Shown here one piece after another: positions 15,159 to 22,812 of a DNA stretch of 64,000 nucleotides (positions within the stretch are counted from its first letter, which is position 1; every line of letters begins with the position of its first letter). The notes under the pieces are model-generated. The model did not search any database and was not told the origin of the DNA. It worked only from the letters and a program-made list of their open reading frames with translations. Location: positions 62,001-126,000 of the forward strand of contig JBGVLZ010000123.1 of the NCBI GenBank assembly GCA_045124505.1, in the 5' to 3' direction. This DNA is from RGIG7213 sp045124505 (lineage in GTDB: Bacteria > Bacillota > Clostridia > Oscillospirales > CAG-272). The translations under genes and the position numbers were made by a program.

Positions 15159-17360
15159 ATGAAACGTTTTTTGTCATGGATAATTTTATCGGCAACTGTC
15201 TTGACCTGCTTTCTCACATCCGCATGTACGGGCGAAAACAAAGAGGAAACAGTATCCGATACCGTTACAGAGGGCGATCCTTCTGAAATACCGTTTGATA
15301 TAACGGAGCTTCTTTTGCAGACGAGAAATAATTTCACCCACAGCTTTGATTTTACAGAATGTACCGTCGGAACGTGTAAGGTCAACAAATATCTGACGCT
15401 CACAGGCGAGAATTACACCGGAAACAAACAAAAGGGACTTGTAGGCTCTAAAAGAGAGGTCGGTGCTGTAGGCTTTTCCGAAAGGATAGTTTCTTTCCCG
15501 TATACAGCGGAAGCGTATCTTTACGATGACAGCTCAGATATTGATGACGGTGTTATGGCAGGTATTCTGTGCGGTATGTCTGAGGACTGCCACACGGAAA
15601 GCGGACTTTGGTTTTCGTTTAATAAAAATAAAGTCACGGCACGTATCAAGGATGTACTTGAATGTACGGTGACGGAATCTTTGCCGTTTGACTGCAAAGA
15701 CGGCGTAAAAGCCGTATTTGAAGGCACGCCCGATGAAATAAAGGTGTCTGCAAACGGTACGCATATTGCAACGGTAACACTCACCGATACAGGGCTTTCA
15801 CTGAAAGATCCTTCGGGAGGTGAGCTTGCATCATGCACCTCGGGAAGATTTATTTTTGATAAAAAAACGCACGGATATTTCCGTGCGGAAACGAACAGAT
15901 CGTCATGTATTATCGGTGCGTTGAGCATTTCGCACGTATCTGAGGAAAAATTCACTCCCGATGAAACGGTCTACGCTTTTATGACGGGAAGGGAATACTC
16001 CTTCAAGGATAAAGAGGCGTTTATGCATACGGCAAAAACAAAGGAGCTTGACGGAAAGATCTATGCAGATGCCGTAACTCTTTTTGAAATGTTTGATTTT
16101 ACATGCAGTATTGACGGTGAGCTTATAAAAGCCGAAAGAGGTAACGCATCGCTCACTGTGACTGTCGGCAGACCTGTTATGAATGTAAACGGCGAGGATA
16201 AGCCGTTCACATCCGTTAAGGATATTGACGGCGGACTTTATATGTGTGTTGACAGCTTTGCAAAAATTCTCGGTTATAAGGCATCATATGACAGTGCAAG
16301 CGGAATTTGTACGGTGTACCCTGCAAATGCCGAAATATCCGATGACAAAAAAATGCTTGCATCGGAGAATTTCAGAATTTATGAAGAGATCGTATTCAAT
16401 TATGATGACGTTGAATGCAGTAAAACAGGTGTGGGAAAATATGAAGCCGCACCGTATGAAGACAGAATAGTCGGAATTTCATACACAACATGGCACAGAA
16501 ACACAAATACGTGGTGGAGAAACACCTGGGGCACACCCCTTATCGGTGAATATGAATCGCAAGAGGAAGACGTTTTGCGTTACCATGCAGAGCTTCTTGC
16601 CGCCGCCGATGTCGATTTCGTGTTTGTGGACTGGTCAAATAATACGACAATTTCCTCGGCAACGCTTGAGTATGCAGAGGATTTCCGAATGATCGAGCAT
16701 TCCACGTACAAAATGTTCGAAGTGTGGAACACTGTGCCGAATGCCCCGAAAATAGCGTTGTTTTTAGGTCCGGGACATGCGGGACAGACGAATGTCGATA
16801 ACGGCAAGCATCAGAAAAAGGCGGATCAGGTATATTCTTCCTTTGTTGAAAATGAAGAATACGGAGATATGTATTATTACTATCAGGGTAAGCCTCTTCT
16901 CATCTGCTACGGTGCGACGCCTAATCAGTACGGCGCCAACCCGAAATGGACAGATGACAGATTTACTGTACGCTGGATGACGGGATATGTCGGTCAGCAG
17001 CCATCATTGTGTGACAGAAAGCTGTGCTCGGAGCATTTCTGGAGCTGGGAGGAGCGTTCACCCCAGACATATACACAGCTCAACGGAACAGTCGAAACCG
17101 TGACATGCTCTGCGGCAACACGTGGAGAAAGTGCTGAAAAAAGCGAATTGCGTTCAAGCGGCGCAACCCTTAAAAAGCAGGTACAGCGTGCGTGTGAGCT
17201 TGGCGCATCGATGATACTGTTCACCACGTGGAACGAATGGACATCGAGCGAGCAAAAAAATCCCGAAGGCTCACGAGATTTTGAACCGTCCGTGGAATAC
17301 GGCACGTTCTACTATGACCTTATGTGTCAGCAGATAAAGAAATTCAAAGGTAAAATATAA
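15159..17360 (+). CDS. Lipoprotein with stalk-like domain and C-terminal GH71/GH99-like domain
   Basis: A 733-residue surface lipoprotein: signal peptide with lipobox SAC (Cys23), a beta-rich region (about 45-265) like a concanavalin-type sugar-binding fold, a copper-amine-oxidase-N-like stalk (about 285-385: KIYADAVTLFEMF, KILGYKASYDSASGICTVYP), then the GH71/99-like barrel (about 400-733) with FVFVDWSNN, FWSWEERS and TTWNEW (Glu693). The barrel duplicates the upstream cytoplasmic protein. Its ribosome site AAAGGA is inside the last codons of that gene, so the two are translationally linked. Domain names are by eye. Confidence 0.72.
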   Translation: MKRFLSWIILSATVLTCFLTSACTGENKEETVSDTVTEGDPSEIPFDITELLLQTRNNFTHSFDFTECTVGTCKVNKYLTLTGENYTGNKQKGLVGSKREVGAVGFSERIVSFPYTAEAYLYDDSSDIDDGVMAGILCGMSEDCHTESGLWFSFNKNKVTARIKDVLECTVTESLPFDCKDGVKAVFEGTPDEIKVSANGTHIATVTLTDTGLSLKDPSGGELASCTSGRFIFDKKTHGYFRAETNRSSCIIGALSISHVSEEKFTPDETVYAFMTGREYSFKDKEAFMHTAKTKELDGKIYADAVTLFEMFDFTCSIDGELIKAERGNASLTVTVGRPVMNVNGEDKPFTSVKDIDGGLYMCVDSFAKILGYKASYDSASGICTVYPANAEISDDKKMLASENFRIYEEIVFNYDDVECSKTGVGKYEAAPYEDRIVGISYTTWHRNTNTWWRNTWGTPLIGEYESQEEDVLRYHAELLAAADVDFVFVDWSNNTTISSATLEYAEDFRMIEHSTYKMFEVWNTVPNAPKIALFLGPGHAGQTNVDNGKHQKKADQVYSSFVENEEYGDMYYYYQGKPLLICYGATPNQYGANPKWTDDRFTVRWMTGYVGQQPSLCDRKLCSEHFWSWEERSPQTYTQLNGTVETVTCSAATRGESAEKSELRSSGATLKKQVQRACELGASMILFTTWNEWTSSEQKNPEGSRDFEPSVEYGTFYYDLMCQQIKKFKGKI

Positions 17361-17445
17361 AATATTTATCCTGTAGTATCTTGTAACAACTAAAACTTTA
17401 CTTTTTCAACATAACTATGGATGTACAAAAAGTTTGCGTACACTA

Positions 17446-17616
17446 AGCCTTTTCCAGTCACTTGACGAAGTCAAGTGATGGGAGACAAGGTGGCGGCGAA
17501 GCCGACGGATGAGGTGTTTTCAAAACCGTTTTTTAGGCATTATAAACAGTTTCTTCCGCCTCGGTAACACCTCATCCACCACTAACGTGGTCCCCCTTCT
17601 CCCACTGGAGAAGGCT
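17446..17616. mobile_element. MITE-like element with 13-base terminal inverted repeats
   Basis: Ends AGCCTTTTCCAGT (17446-17458) and ACTGGAGAAGGCT (17604-17616) are inverted with one mismatch. Inside are TCACTTGAC-GAA-GTCAAGTGA (17458-17478) and a second inverted pair GGATGAGGTGTT (17508-17519)/AACACCTCATCC (17566-17577). No open frame, so it would be non-autonomous. A compact relative is at 61571-61615. Confidence 0.55.
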
Positions 17617-17685
17617 CGGTTCAGTGGTAATTTTTTGTTACTATATAGACATATTGAAATATAAAGTTTTAGATGTGAAAAGGTA

Positions 17686-17733
17686 GTAGGGGAGTGCAAG
17701 CAGTTAGTATGCGAACTGCTTGCACTCCCCTAC
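17686..17733. repeat. Perfect hairpin of the GTAGGGG...CCCCTAC family
   Basis: Twenty-base arms (17686-17705 and 17714-17733) are exactly complementary with an eight-base loop. The arms begin GTAGGGGAGTGCA, shared with the hairpin at 63238-63262. Confidence 0.85.
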
Positions 17734-17756
17734 AGAAAAAATATAAAAAAACATAT

Positions 17757-17803
17757 GGGGCGGCAAATTTTAGAAACAATTCCTAAAAATGAGCCGGCCC
17801 CTT
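17757..17803 (-). terminator. Bipartite hairpin downstream of the phosphatase gene
   Basis: Outer pairing GGGGCGGC/GCCGGCCCC and inner pairing TTTTAG/CTAAAA, followed on the minus strand by a T-rich stretch. It probably terminates the phosphatase transcript; its ends resemble the terminal repeats of the element at 63169-63346. Confidence 0.6.
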
Positions 17804-17815
17804 TTCAATTCTTAT

Positions 17816-18994
17816 TCAGTCAGTAACAAGAATATCTCTTATCTTTGCGAGATCCTGTTCTACAAGACCTGTGGAAAGCAGGTAATTTTTAACCTTTATC
17901 TGAAGTGTGTCTTCCTCTGCGCCGAAGTTGTTAAGTCCTTCTGTAAGCCATGCGATGTTTTGAATTGCACCTGTAAGCTCCTGATGTGAGAAGTTACCCT
18001 GTCTTGAATAGAAGGATGTGTAATAATCTCTTACGATAGTTTCCTCATCAACACCGCAAAGTGCGAGAAGGAGGAATGCAGTTGTTCCCGTTCTGTCACG
18101 TCCGAGTGAGCAGTGGAACAGAATAGGATAGTTGTTTTCATCTGCAAATGCAAGCATTGTGCGCTTTACGTCAGCCTTGTTTGCTTCATCGAAAATGTGC
18201 TGATACCATTTAAGAGGGATAGATATTTTGTTAAGTCCGGGAATTGCAGAACCGCCTGCCGCACCGCGAAGGTCAAGGTCTGTTTTGATGCCGAGCTGGT
18301 TGAGAACGACATTTCTGCCATCCTGATTTGCATCCTCAAGCTGACCTGAACGGTATACGATACCCTGCTTTATATACTTACCGTCAAGCGTTTTGTATCC
18401 GCCGAGGTCACGCATATTTGAGATGTTGTCAGCCTTGATAAATCTCGGATAACCCGATTCTGTTTCAAATGTGAATACCTTTGAAACACCGTCGGAGGAT
18501 GATACGCTCCAATAATATTTTGTGCCTACCTTGAGATTGTATACATCAAGCTTTGCTTCCTTTGTTTGGTATGTAATACCGTCTGAAAGATCTTCTTTTT
18601 CGGAAATCGTTACTGTGTATTCTTTACCGTCTGATGCTTTTTCATCTGACCATGAAAAACTAACGGCGGGAGGTGTGCAAAGCTCCTCTTTGGCATAACC
18701 GAAGTTGGGATCCTTAAGCTGTCTGAATCTTGCATTCATGTGCTTTATGATGGGATCCGATGCTAAAACGATGTCCTTTTTACCGTCTTCGGGTGTAAGC
18801 AGGGAAATGGAGCTTACTGTCTCGGGCTCTGTTTGGGGTGTTGTTTCGGGTGCTGTTTCTTCGATAATTTGTGTTGTTGTATCGCCTGTCATGGCATCTG
18901 TTCCTTTCGCGTCGCCGTTACCGCAGGCTGTAACAGAGAGCACAGTAGCGGACAAAACAACGGCAGCTGTCAATTGTTTAACTGTTTTTTTCAT
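17816..18994 (-). CDS. Lipoprotein tyrosine phosphatase (Y_phosphatase3 family)
   Basis: A 392-residue secreted lipoprotein: signal peptide with lipobox VTAC (Cys24), a Thr/Glu/Pro-rich linker to about residue 60, a fibronectin-like beta domain (about 105-180), then a tyrosine phosphatase of the HCxxGxDRTG type with Cys295 and Arg301. NMRDLGGY near 193-200 is the other family hallmark. It would dephosphorylate substrates outside the membrane. It has its own sigma-A promoter and terminator, so it is monocistronic. Related to Listeria LipA-type phosphatases by motif. Confidence 0.88.
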   Translation of the reverse strand: MKKTVKQLTAAVVLSATVLSVTACGNGDAKGTDAMTGDTTTQIIEETAPETTPQTEPETVSSISLLTPEDGKKDIVLASDPIIKHMNARFRQLKDPNFGYAKEELCTPPAVSFSWSDEKASDGKEYTVTISEKEDLSDGITYQTKEAKLDVYNLKVGTKYYWSVSSSDGVSKVFTFETESGYPRFIKADNISNMRDLGGYKTLDGKYIKQGIVYRSGQLEDANQDGRNVVLNQLGIKTDLDLRGAAGGSAIPGLNKISIPLKWYQHIFDEANKADVKRTMLAFADENNYPILFHCSLGRDRTGTTAFLLLALCGVDEETIVRDYYTSFYSRQGNFSHQELTGAIQNIAWLTEGLNNFGAEEDTLQIKVKNYLLSTGLVEQDLAKIRDILVTD

Positions 18995-19026
18995 TATTAT
19001 AAACCTTTCAAAAGTTCTTTTTTGTC

Positions 19027-19055
19027 ATTATATCACATTTTTTCCGTTCAGTCAA
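19027..19055 (-). promoter_or_regulatory. Sigma-A promoter for the phosphatase lipoprotein
   Basis: Minus strand TTGACT (19050-19055), 17-base spacer, TATAAT (19027-19032). Confidence 0.85.
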
Positions 19056-19071
19056 TAGAAATTTAATTTAC

Positions 19072-19112
19072 CGAAATAAAAATCAAACAACCGCAGTTTT
19101 ACTGCGGTTGTT
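19072..19112 (-). terminator. Intrinsic terminator of the surface protein gene
   Basis: Arms AACAACCGCAGT (19086-19097) and ACTGCGGTTGTT (19101-19112), then on the minus strand a T-rich tract (GATTTTTATTTC). Confidence 0.85.
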
Positions 19113-19140
19113 CTAATCCAAGACGTATGTAGTTTATTGA

Positions 19141-19812
19141 TTAAGCGCGAACCTTCTTGGAAACTGCAACGCCTGCGAGAGCTACCATAGCAACAGCAAC
19201 GATAGCAACGATCATAGCGTCGCCTGTTTCGGGGTTAGAAGGTGTAGAGGGTGTTTCGGGATTTGAAGGTGTTTCGGGATTTGAAGGTGTTTCGGGATTT
19301 GAAGGTGTTTCGGGAGCAGCTTCGTTATCTGTGTAATCGGAAGCAGCACCAACTGTTACTTCGCAAGCCCAGATAGCGTCCATCTTGCCATCAGCATACT
19401 TTACGTATACTCTTACGAGCTGTGTTCCTTCTGTAAGGGGAACCTTAACGTCGTATCTTGAATCGTATGCGCCCTTGCCGGCGTTGATAACAGCATCTTC
19501 AGCGGCAACTGTGAAAGCAGCGTCTGTTGCCTTTTCACCGCCGTTTACGCTGTAGTAGAAGCCTTCGATTTCGGCATTGTCACCGGAAACCCAGCCCCAG
19601 AATGTAGCATCAGCTGTGCCTGCGGGAACTGTGAGATAGTTGATTTTTGCATCGTCGTTGTCGCACATAACATTTCCGGCTGTGGATTTGATTATGTCGT
19701 TACTTACGTGAACTGTATTTGTCCAGCCTGCCTTTACATCGGGAACTGCGGCAAAAACTGCAACGGATGCAAGAAGCATTGTTGCGAGAATGAGAGATAC
19801 AATCTTTTTCAT
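19141..19812 (-). CDS. Secreted surface protein with Pro-rich repeats and NPETG-type anchor
   Basis: A 223-residue secreted protein: signal peptide (about 1-22), an all-beta body (about 25-155) with few cysteines, a SNPETP repeat linker (about 168-195), then NPETGD, a membrane helix (AMIVAIVAVAMVALAGVAV) and the basic tail SKKVRA. This is the layout of a sortase-type sorting signal with NPETG in place of LPXTG. Whether a sortase accepts it is unknown; no sortase is in the window. Near-consensus promoter at 19854-19881 and strong terminator show a monocistronic, probably well-expressed gene. Confidence 0.75.
   Translation of the reverse strand: MKKIVSLILATMLLASVAVFAAVPDVKAGWTNTVHVSNDIIKSTAGNVMCDNDDAKINYLTVPAGTADATFWGWVSGDNAEIEGFYYSVNGGEKATDAAFTVAAEDAVINAGKGAYDSRYDVKVPLTEGTQLVRVYVKYADGKMDAIWACEVTVGAASDYTDNEAAPETPSNPETPSNPETPSNPETPSTPSNPETGDAMIVAIVAVAMVALAGVAVSKKVRA
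19253..19315. repeat. 18-base tandem repeat in the surface protein linker
   Basis: Three and a half identical 18-base units (GTTTCGGGATTTGAAGGT) at 19253-19270, 19271-19288, 19289-19306 and a partial unit to 19315, coding for the SNPETP linker. Unit number could vary between strains by slippage. Confidence 0.95.
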
Positions 19813-19853
19813 AGTTCATTATCCTCCTGAAATATTTAAGTCTTGGTAACTAT

Positions 19854-19881
19854 ATAATATCATATTTTTATATTTTGTCAA
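19854..19881 (-). promoter_or_regulatory. Sigma-A promoter for the surface protein
   Basis: Minus strand TTGACA (19876-19881), 16-base spacer, TATTAT (19854-19859), about 40 bases before the ATG. Confidence 0.75.
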
Positions 19882-19956
19882 TACATTTTACGAATTTTTT
19901 TAGTATACGTGCGGATTTTATTGATTTGAAATCCGCATTAAAAGACGAAAAACAAA

Positions 19957-19999
19957 GGGGCGGTTCAGTTGGAAAATCATTTCCCGCGTGAGCCGCCCC
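19957..19999 (-). terminator. Stem-loop after the pentacysteine gene
   Basis: Arms GGGGCGGTTCA (19957-19967) and TGAGCCGCCCC (19989-19999). On the minus strand it is followed by TTTGTTTTTCG, fitting an intrinsic terminator. Confidence 0.75.
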
Positions 20000-20024
20000 A
20001 TGTGTTTAACTTGTCAATTAATGA

Positions 20025-20261
20025 TTATATTTCTTCTGCAGCCTCTTCGATCACGTCTTCGAATTCTTCGCATGCGTCATCGCAGCAACAGCAGCATTCA
20101 TCGTCGATGTCGAGCTCATCAAGCTCGTCAAAAAGTGAATCGTCCTTTGATGCCTTACGCTCTGTAAGCTTCTTTACGATAAAGAAAGCGGCAACAGCAA
20201 CGCCTAAAACGGCAAAGATCAAAACAACGATCTTTATGATATTGGATGATTGATTTGTCAT
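20025..20261 (-). CDS. Small single-helix membrane protein with pentacysteine acidic tail
   Basis: A 78-residue protein: short polar N-terminus, one membrane helix (IIKIVVLIFAVLGVAVAAFFIV), a basic patch, then an acidic tail with the run DDECCCCCDDAC and EEFEDVIEEAAEEI. I start at ATG 20261 because GGAG lies eight bases upstream. It has its own promoter and terminator. The cysteine run suggests metal or redox chemistry on one membrane face, an inference from composition only; no family recognised. Confidence 0.72.
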   Translation of the reverse strand: MTNQSSNIIKIVVLIFAVLGVAVAAFFIVKKLTERKASKDDSLFDELDELDIDDECCCCCDDACEEFEDVIEEAAEEI

Positions 20262-20309
20262 GGTAATATCTCCTTTATAAAATGTATTTTGGTATTTTCT
20301 TCCGACATC

Positions 20310-20339
20310 ATTATACAACAAACGGCGGTGTTTCGTCAA
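20310..20339 (-). promoter_or_regulatory. Sigma-A promoter for the pentacysteine gene
   Basis: Minus strand TTGACG (20334-20339), 18-base spacer, TATAAT (20310-20315). Confidence 0.75.
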
Positions 20340-20371
20340 TACCTTTAAGGGTGCCGGATTTTATATTTGTA

Positions 20372-20878
20372 TTAATTATTTGTAAAATCCTGTGATTTTA
20401 TACTTTTCAGTATCGGTTTTTCAAGCAGACGCTTGAATTTTGTAAGGGGATCTGTCTTATCTTTTATGGGCGGTACAAGTATAGATCTTATTCCCGCACA
20501 TTTTCCCGCAAGCACGTCTGTGAATATCTGATCGCCCAGCATACACACGTTTTCGTAAGGTACAGCCATGTATTCCATGGCGTGTATCAGATTTTTTTTG
20601 AACGGCTTTCCGCTTTTTCCGACTGCAAAAAATCCAAGCTCCTCGTTGAAGATGCGCACACGCTCATGGCTGTTGTTTGAAACAAAGGCAATTTTTATCC
20701 CTGCCTCATCAAGTGATTTCAGCCACGACAAAACAGCATCTGTCGGCTTTTCATCGTCATATGTAACGAGTGTGTTGTCGATGTCCGACACTATCGCTTT
20801 TATATTGTTTTTCTTCAAAAATTCGGGTGTGATGTCAGAAAAACCGTCAAATACCCAATCGGGTGTAAATAAGCTCAT
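20372..20878 (-). CDS. yqeG: YqeG family HAD IIIA-type phosphatase
   Basis: A 168-residue HAD phosphatase. Motif I is VSDIDNTLV (nucleophile Asp32), motif II FVSNNS, and the C-terminal motif GDQIFTDVLAGKCAG is typical of the YqeG subfamily. Cytoplasmic; substrate not established here. GAGG precedes ATG 20878. It is the last gene of the minus-strand cluster that begins with capA, 15 bases after mnmA. Confidence 0.92.
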   Translation of the reverse strand: MSLFTPDWVFDGFSDITPEFLKKNNIKAIVSDIDNTLVTYDDEKPTDAVLSWLKSLDEAGIKIAFVSNNSHERVRIFNEELGFFAVGKSGKPFKKNLIHAMEYMAVPYENVCMLGDQIFTDVLAGKCAGIRSILVPPIKDKTDPLTKFKRLLEKPILKSIKSQDFTNN

Positions 20879-20893
20879 TTATAAACCTCATTT

Positions 20894-21904
20894 TCAGACT
20901 ATTATACCGCCGCCGAGCACACGCTCACCGTCGTAAAAAACAGCACTCTGTCCCGGACACGGCGCACGTTCAGGTGAGGTGAAGGTGCATTTTACCGTTT
21001 TTCCATCAACCTTTTCGATGACTGCCTCATTTGCGTTTTTTCTGTATCTTGTTTTCACCTCTGCAGTCAGAGGAAATGACACATCGGCAAGAAAATTAAC
21101 GTCTGTGCACAGTATATCATTTTTGTAAAGGTCTTCCTCGTTCCCCAGCACAACGGTATTGTCACCGCTTCTTTTTTCAACGACAAATATGCGCTTGCCT
21201 GCCGACACACCGAGTCCACGCCTTTGCCCTATCGTATACCTGTGACAGCCGAGGTGACAGCCCAAAGACTTTCCCTGCATGTCGACAAACTGCCCTTTTT
21301 GGGTAGTGTAGCCGTTACCTTCTAAAAATTTCGCATAATCTCCGTCGGGAATAAAGCAGATATCCTGTGATTCGGGACGCTTGGCACAGGGAAGTGAAAA
21401 TTTTTCAACGTATGCCCTCACCTCGTCCTTGCTTTCAAAATCGCCAAGCGGAAACAAAACACGGGAAATGATATCCTTTTTCATGCCGTAAAGCACGTAG
21501 CTCTGATCCTTTTCCTTGTTTTTTGCCTTCAGAAGCATACCGTTTTCTATCCTTGCATAGTGTCCGGTTGCTATCATGTCTGCACCCGTTTCAAATGCAC
21601 GGGCGGCAAAAGCACCGAATTTGAGGTCAATATTGCAATTTATACAAGGGTTTGGCGTTCTGTTTTCGATATAATTTTTGCAAAAGGGATTTATGACACG
21701 TTCTTTAAAAAGCTCCCTGAAATCGTACACCTCAAAATCAATTCCGAGTGCGTCGCATACAAGACGTGCCGCTTCAATATCAGCATCGTTTTCAACGCCG
21801 AGGCGCATTGTTGCCCCACGCACGTTATATCCCTTTTCTTTAAGCATGGCGCATGCGGCGGCGCTGTCTACTCCCCCGCTCATTGCCACAGTGACGTTTT
21901 TCAT
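20894..21904 (-). CDS. mnmA: tRNA-specific 2-thiouridylase MnmA
   Basis: A 336-residue enzyme that thiolates U34 of Lys, Glu and Gln tRNAs. The PP-loop is SGGVDS (9-14); the catalytic cysteines are Cys87 in NPCINC and Cys183 in SQDICFIPDG. The tail APCPGQSAVFYDGERVLGGGII is typical. Its ATG overlaps the stop of the PfkB kinase gene by four bases, so it is translationally coupled to genes unrelated to tRNA modification. Confidence 0.97.
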   Translation of the reverse strand: MKNVTVAMSGGVDSAAACAMLKEKGYNVRGATMRLGVENDADIEAARLVCDALGIDFEVYDFRELFKERVINPFCKNYIENRTPNPCINCNIDLKFGAFAARAFETGADMIATGHYARIENGMLLKAKNKEKDQSYVLYGMKKDIISRVLFPLGDFESKDEVRAYVEKFSLPCAKRPESQDICFIPDGDYAKFLEGNGYTTQKGQFVDMQGKSLGCHLGCHRYTIGQRRGLGVSAGKRIFVVEKRSGDNTVVLGNEEDLYKNDILCTDVNFLADVSFPLTAEVKTRYRKNANEAVIEKVDGKTVKCTFTSPERAPCPGQSAVFYDGERVLGGGIIV

Positions 21905-22812
21905 AATACTTCCGACCTCTTTAAAAGTTCTTCAAAAAGTGCCCTGTCAAACGGTTTTTCGGGCTTTGTGTATGCGTTACAGCTTCCGGCAGATACAGCA
22001 TAAGCAAGACATTCGGACATGCTTTTTCCGTTTTTATAAGCGTATACAAATCCTGCAAGCATGCTGTCGCCTGAGCCGACTGTGTTGTAAACAGGCATTT
22101 GCATCGGTATTTTGCATCTGAACGATCCGTTTTCCGACAAAAGCACAGCACCCTTTTCCCCAAGGGATAAAAGCACGTTTTCTGCCCCCATTCCGCACAG
22201 CTTCATAGCCGACTCAATAACGTCGCCTTCACCGAAAAGCTCTCTCACTTCATGCTCATTCGGTTTTAGCAGAAATACACCGTGCCTTGCACATTTTATA
22301 AGGCTTTCCCCTGTGGTGTCGCAAATGACACAGGCACCCCTTGAAAGTGCAAATTCCACCGTGACTCCGTACAGATCAACATCCGACGGCGGTGTGCTTC
22401 CCGAAAGTATAACGATATCGTTTTCTGTTAATTTTTCAAGGCTTGAAAGAAGCAGATCTACATGCTCCTTTGATATTTTTCCGCCTTTTGCGTTAAATTC
22501 AAATGTTTTTTGATCCTCTGTCAGCTCAGCTATTTTGACGTTTACACGTGTAGGGGATGGAACCTCGATACATTCATATTTCTGTCCTTTTGAAATAAGC
22601 ATGCTTTCAAGCATTTTACCCGTGTCACCGCCCAAAAAGCACAAGGCGGTGTTGTCTTCACCGAGTGAACTGAGTACGCCCGACACGTTTATTCCTTTTC
22701 CGCCCGCTTTGAAGCACGTGCTTTCCGCACGTGCGGGGATATCTGCACAGACAGCTGAATTTACCGTCATGTGGTAATCAAGCGACGGGGAGAACGTTAC
22801 TGTGTATATCAT
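21901..22812 (-). CDS. PfkB-family 1-phosphofructokinase/tagatose-6-phosphate kinase-like
   Basis: A 303-residue sugar kinase of the FruK/LacC branch. It begins MIYTVTFSPSLDYHM, has AGGKGINVS (36-44) for sugar binding and the PfkB signature TVGSGDSMLAGF with catalytic Asp249. FruK phosphorylates fructose-1-phosphate and LacC tagatose-6-phosphate; without a neighbouring PTS I cannot separate them. It overlaps the GH2 gene upstream and mnmA downstream by four bases each, so it may act on sugar released by that hydrolase. Confidence 0.88.
   Translation of the reverse strand: MIYTVTFSPSLDYHMTVNSAVCADIPARAESTCFKAGGKGINVSGVLSSLGEDNTALCFLGGDTGKMLESMLISKGQKYECIEVPSPTRVNVKIAELTEDQKTFEFNAKGGKISKEHVDLLLSSLEKLTENDIVILSGSTPPSDVDLYGVTVEFALSRGACVICDTTGESLIKCARHGVFLLKPNEHEVRELFGEGDVIESAMKLCGMGAENVLLSLGEKGAVLLSENGSFRCKIPMQMPVYNTVGSGDSMLAGFVYAYKNGKSMSECLAYAVSAGSCNAYTKPEKPFDRALFEELLKRSEVL

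Larger units (their letters stand above)
17361..17815. other. Intergenic region with MITE-like element and long hairpin
   Basis: No gene visible in 455 bases between convergent genes. It holds the 171-base inverted-repeat element (17446-17616), a perfect 20-base-arm hairpin (17686-17733), and the terminator-like structure of the minus-strand phosphatase gene (17757-17803). Confidence 0.65.
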
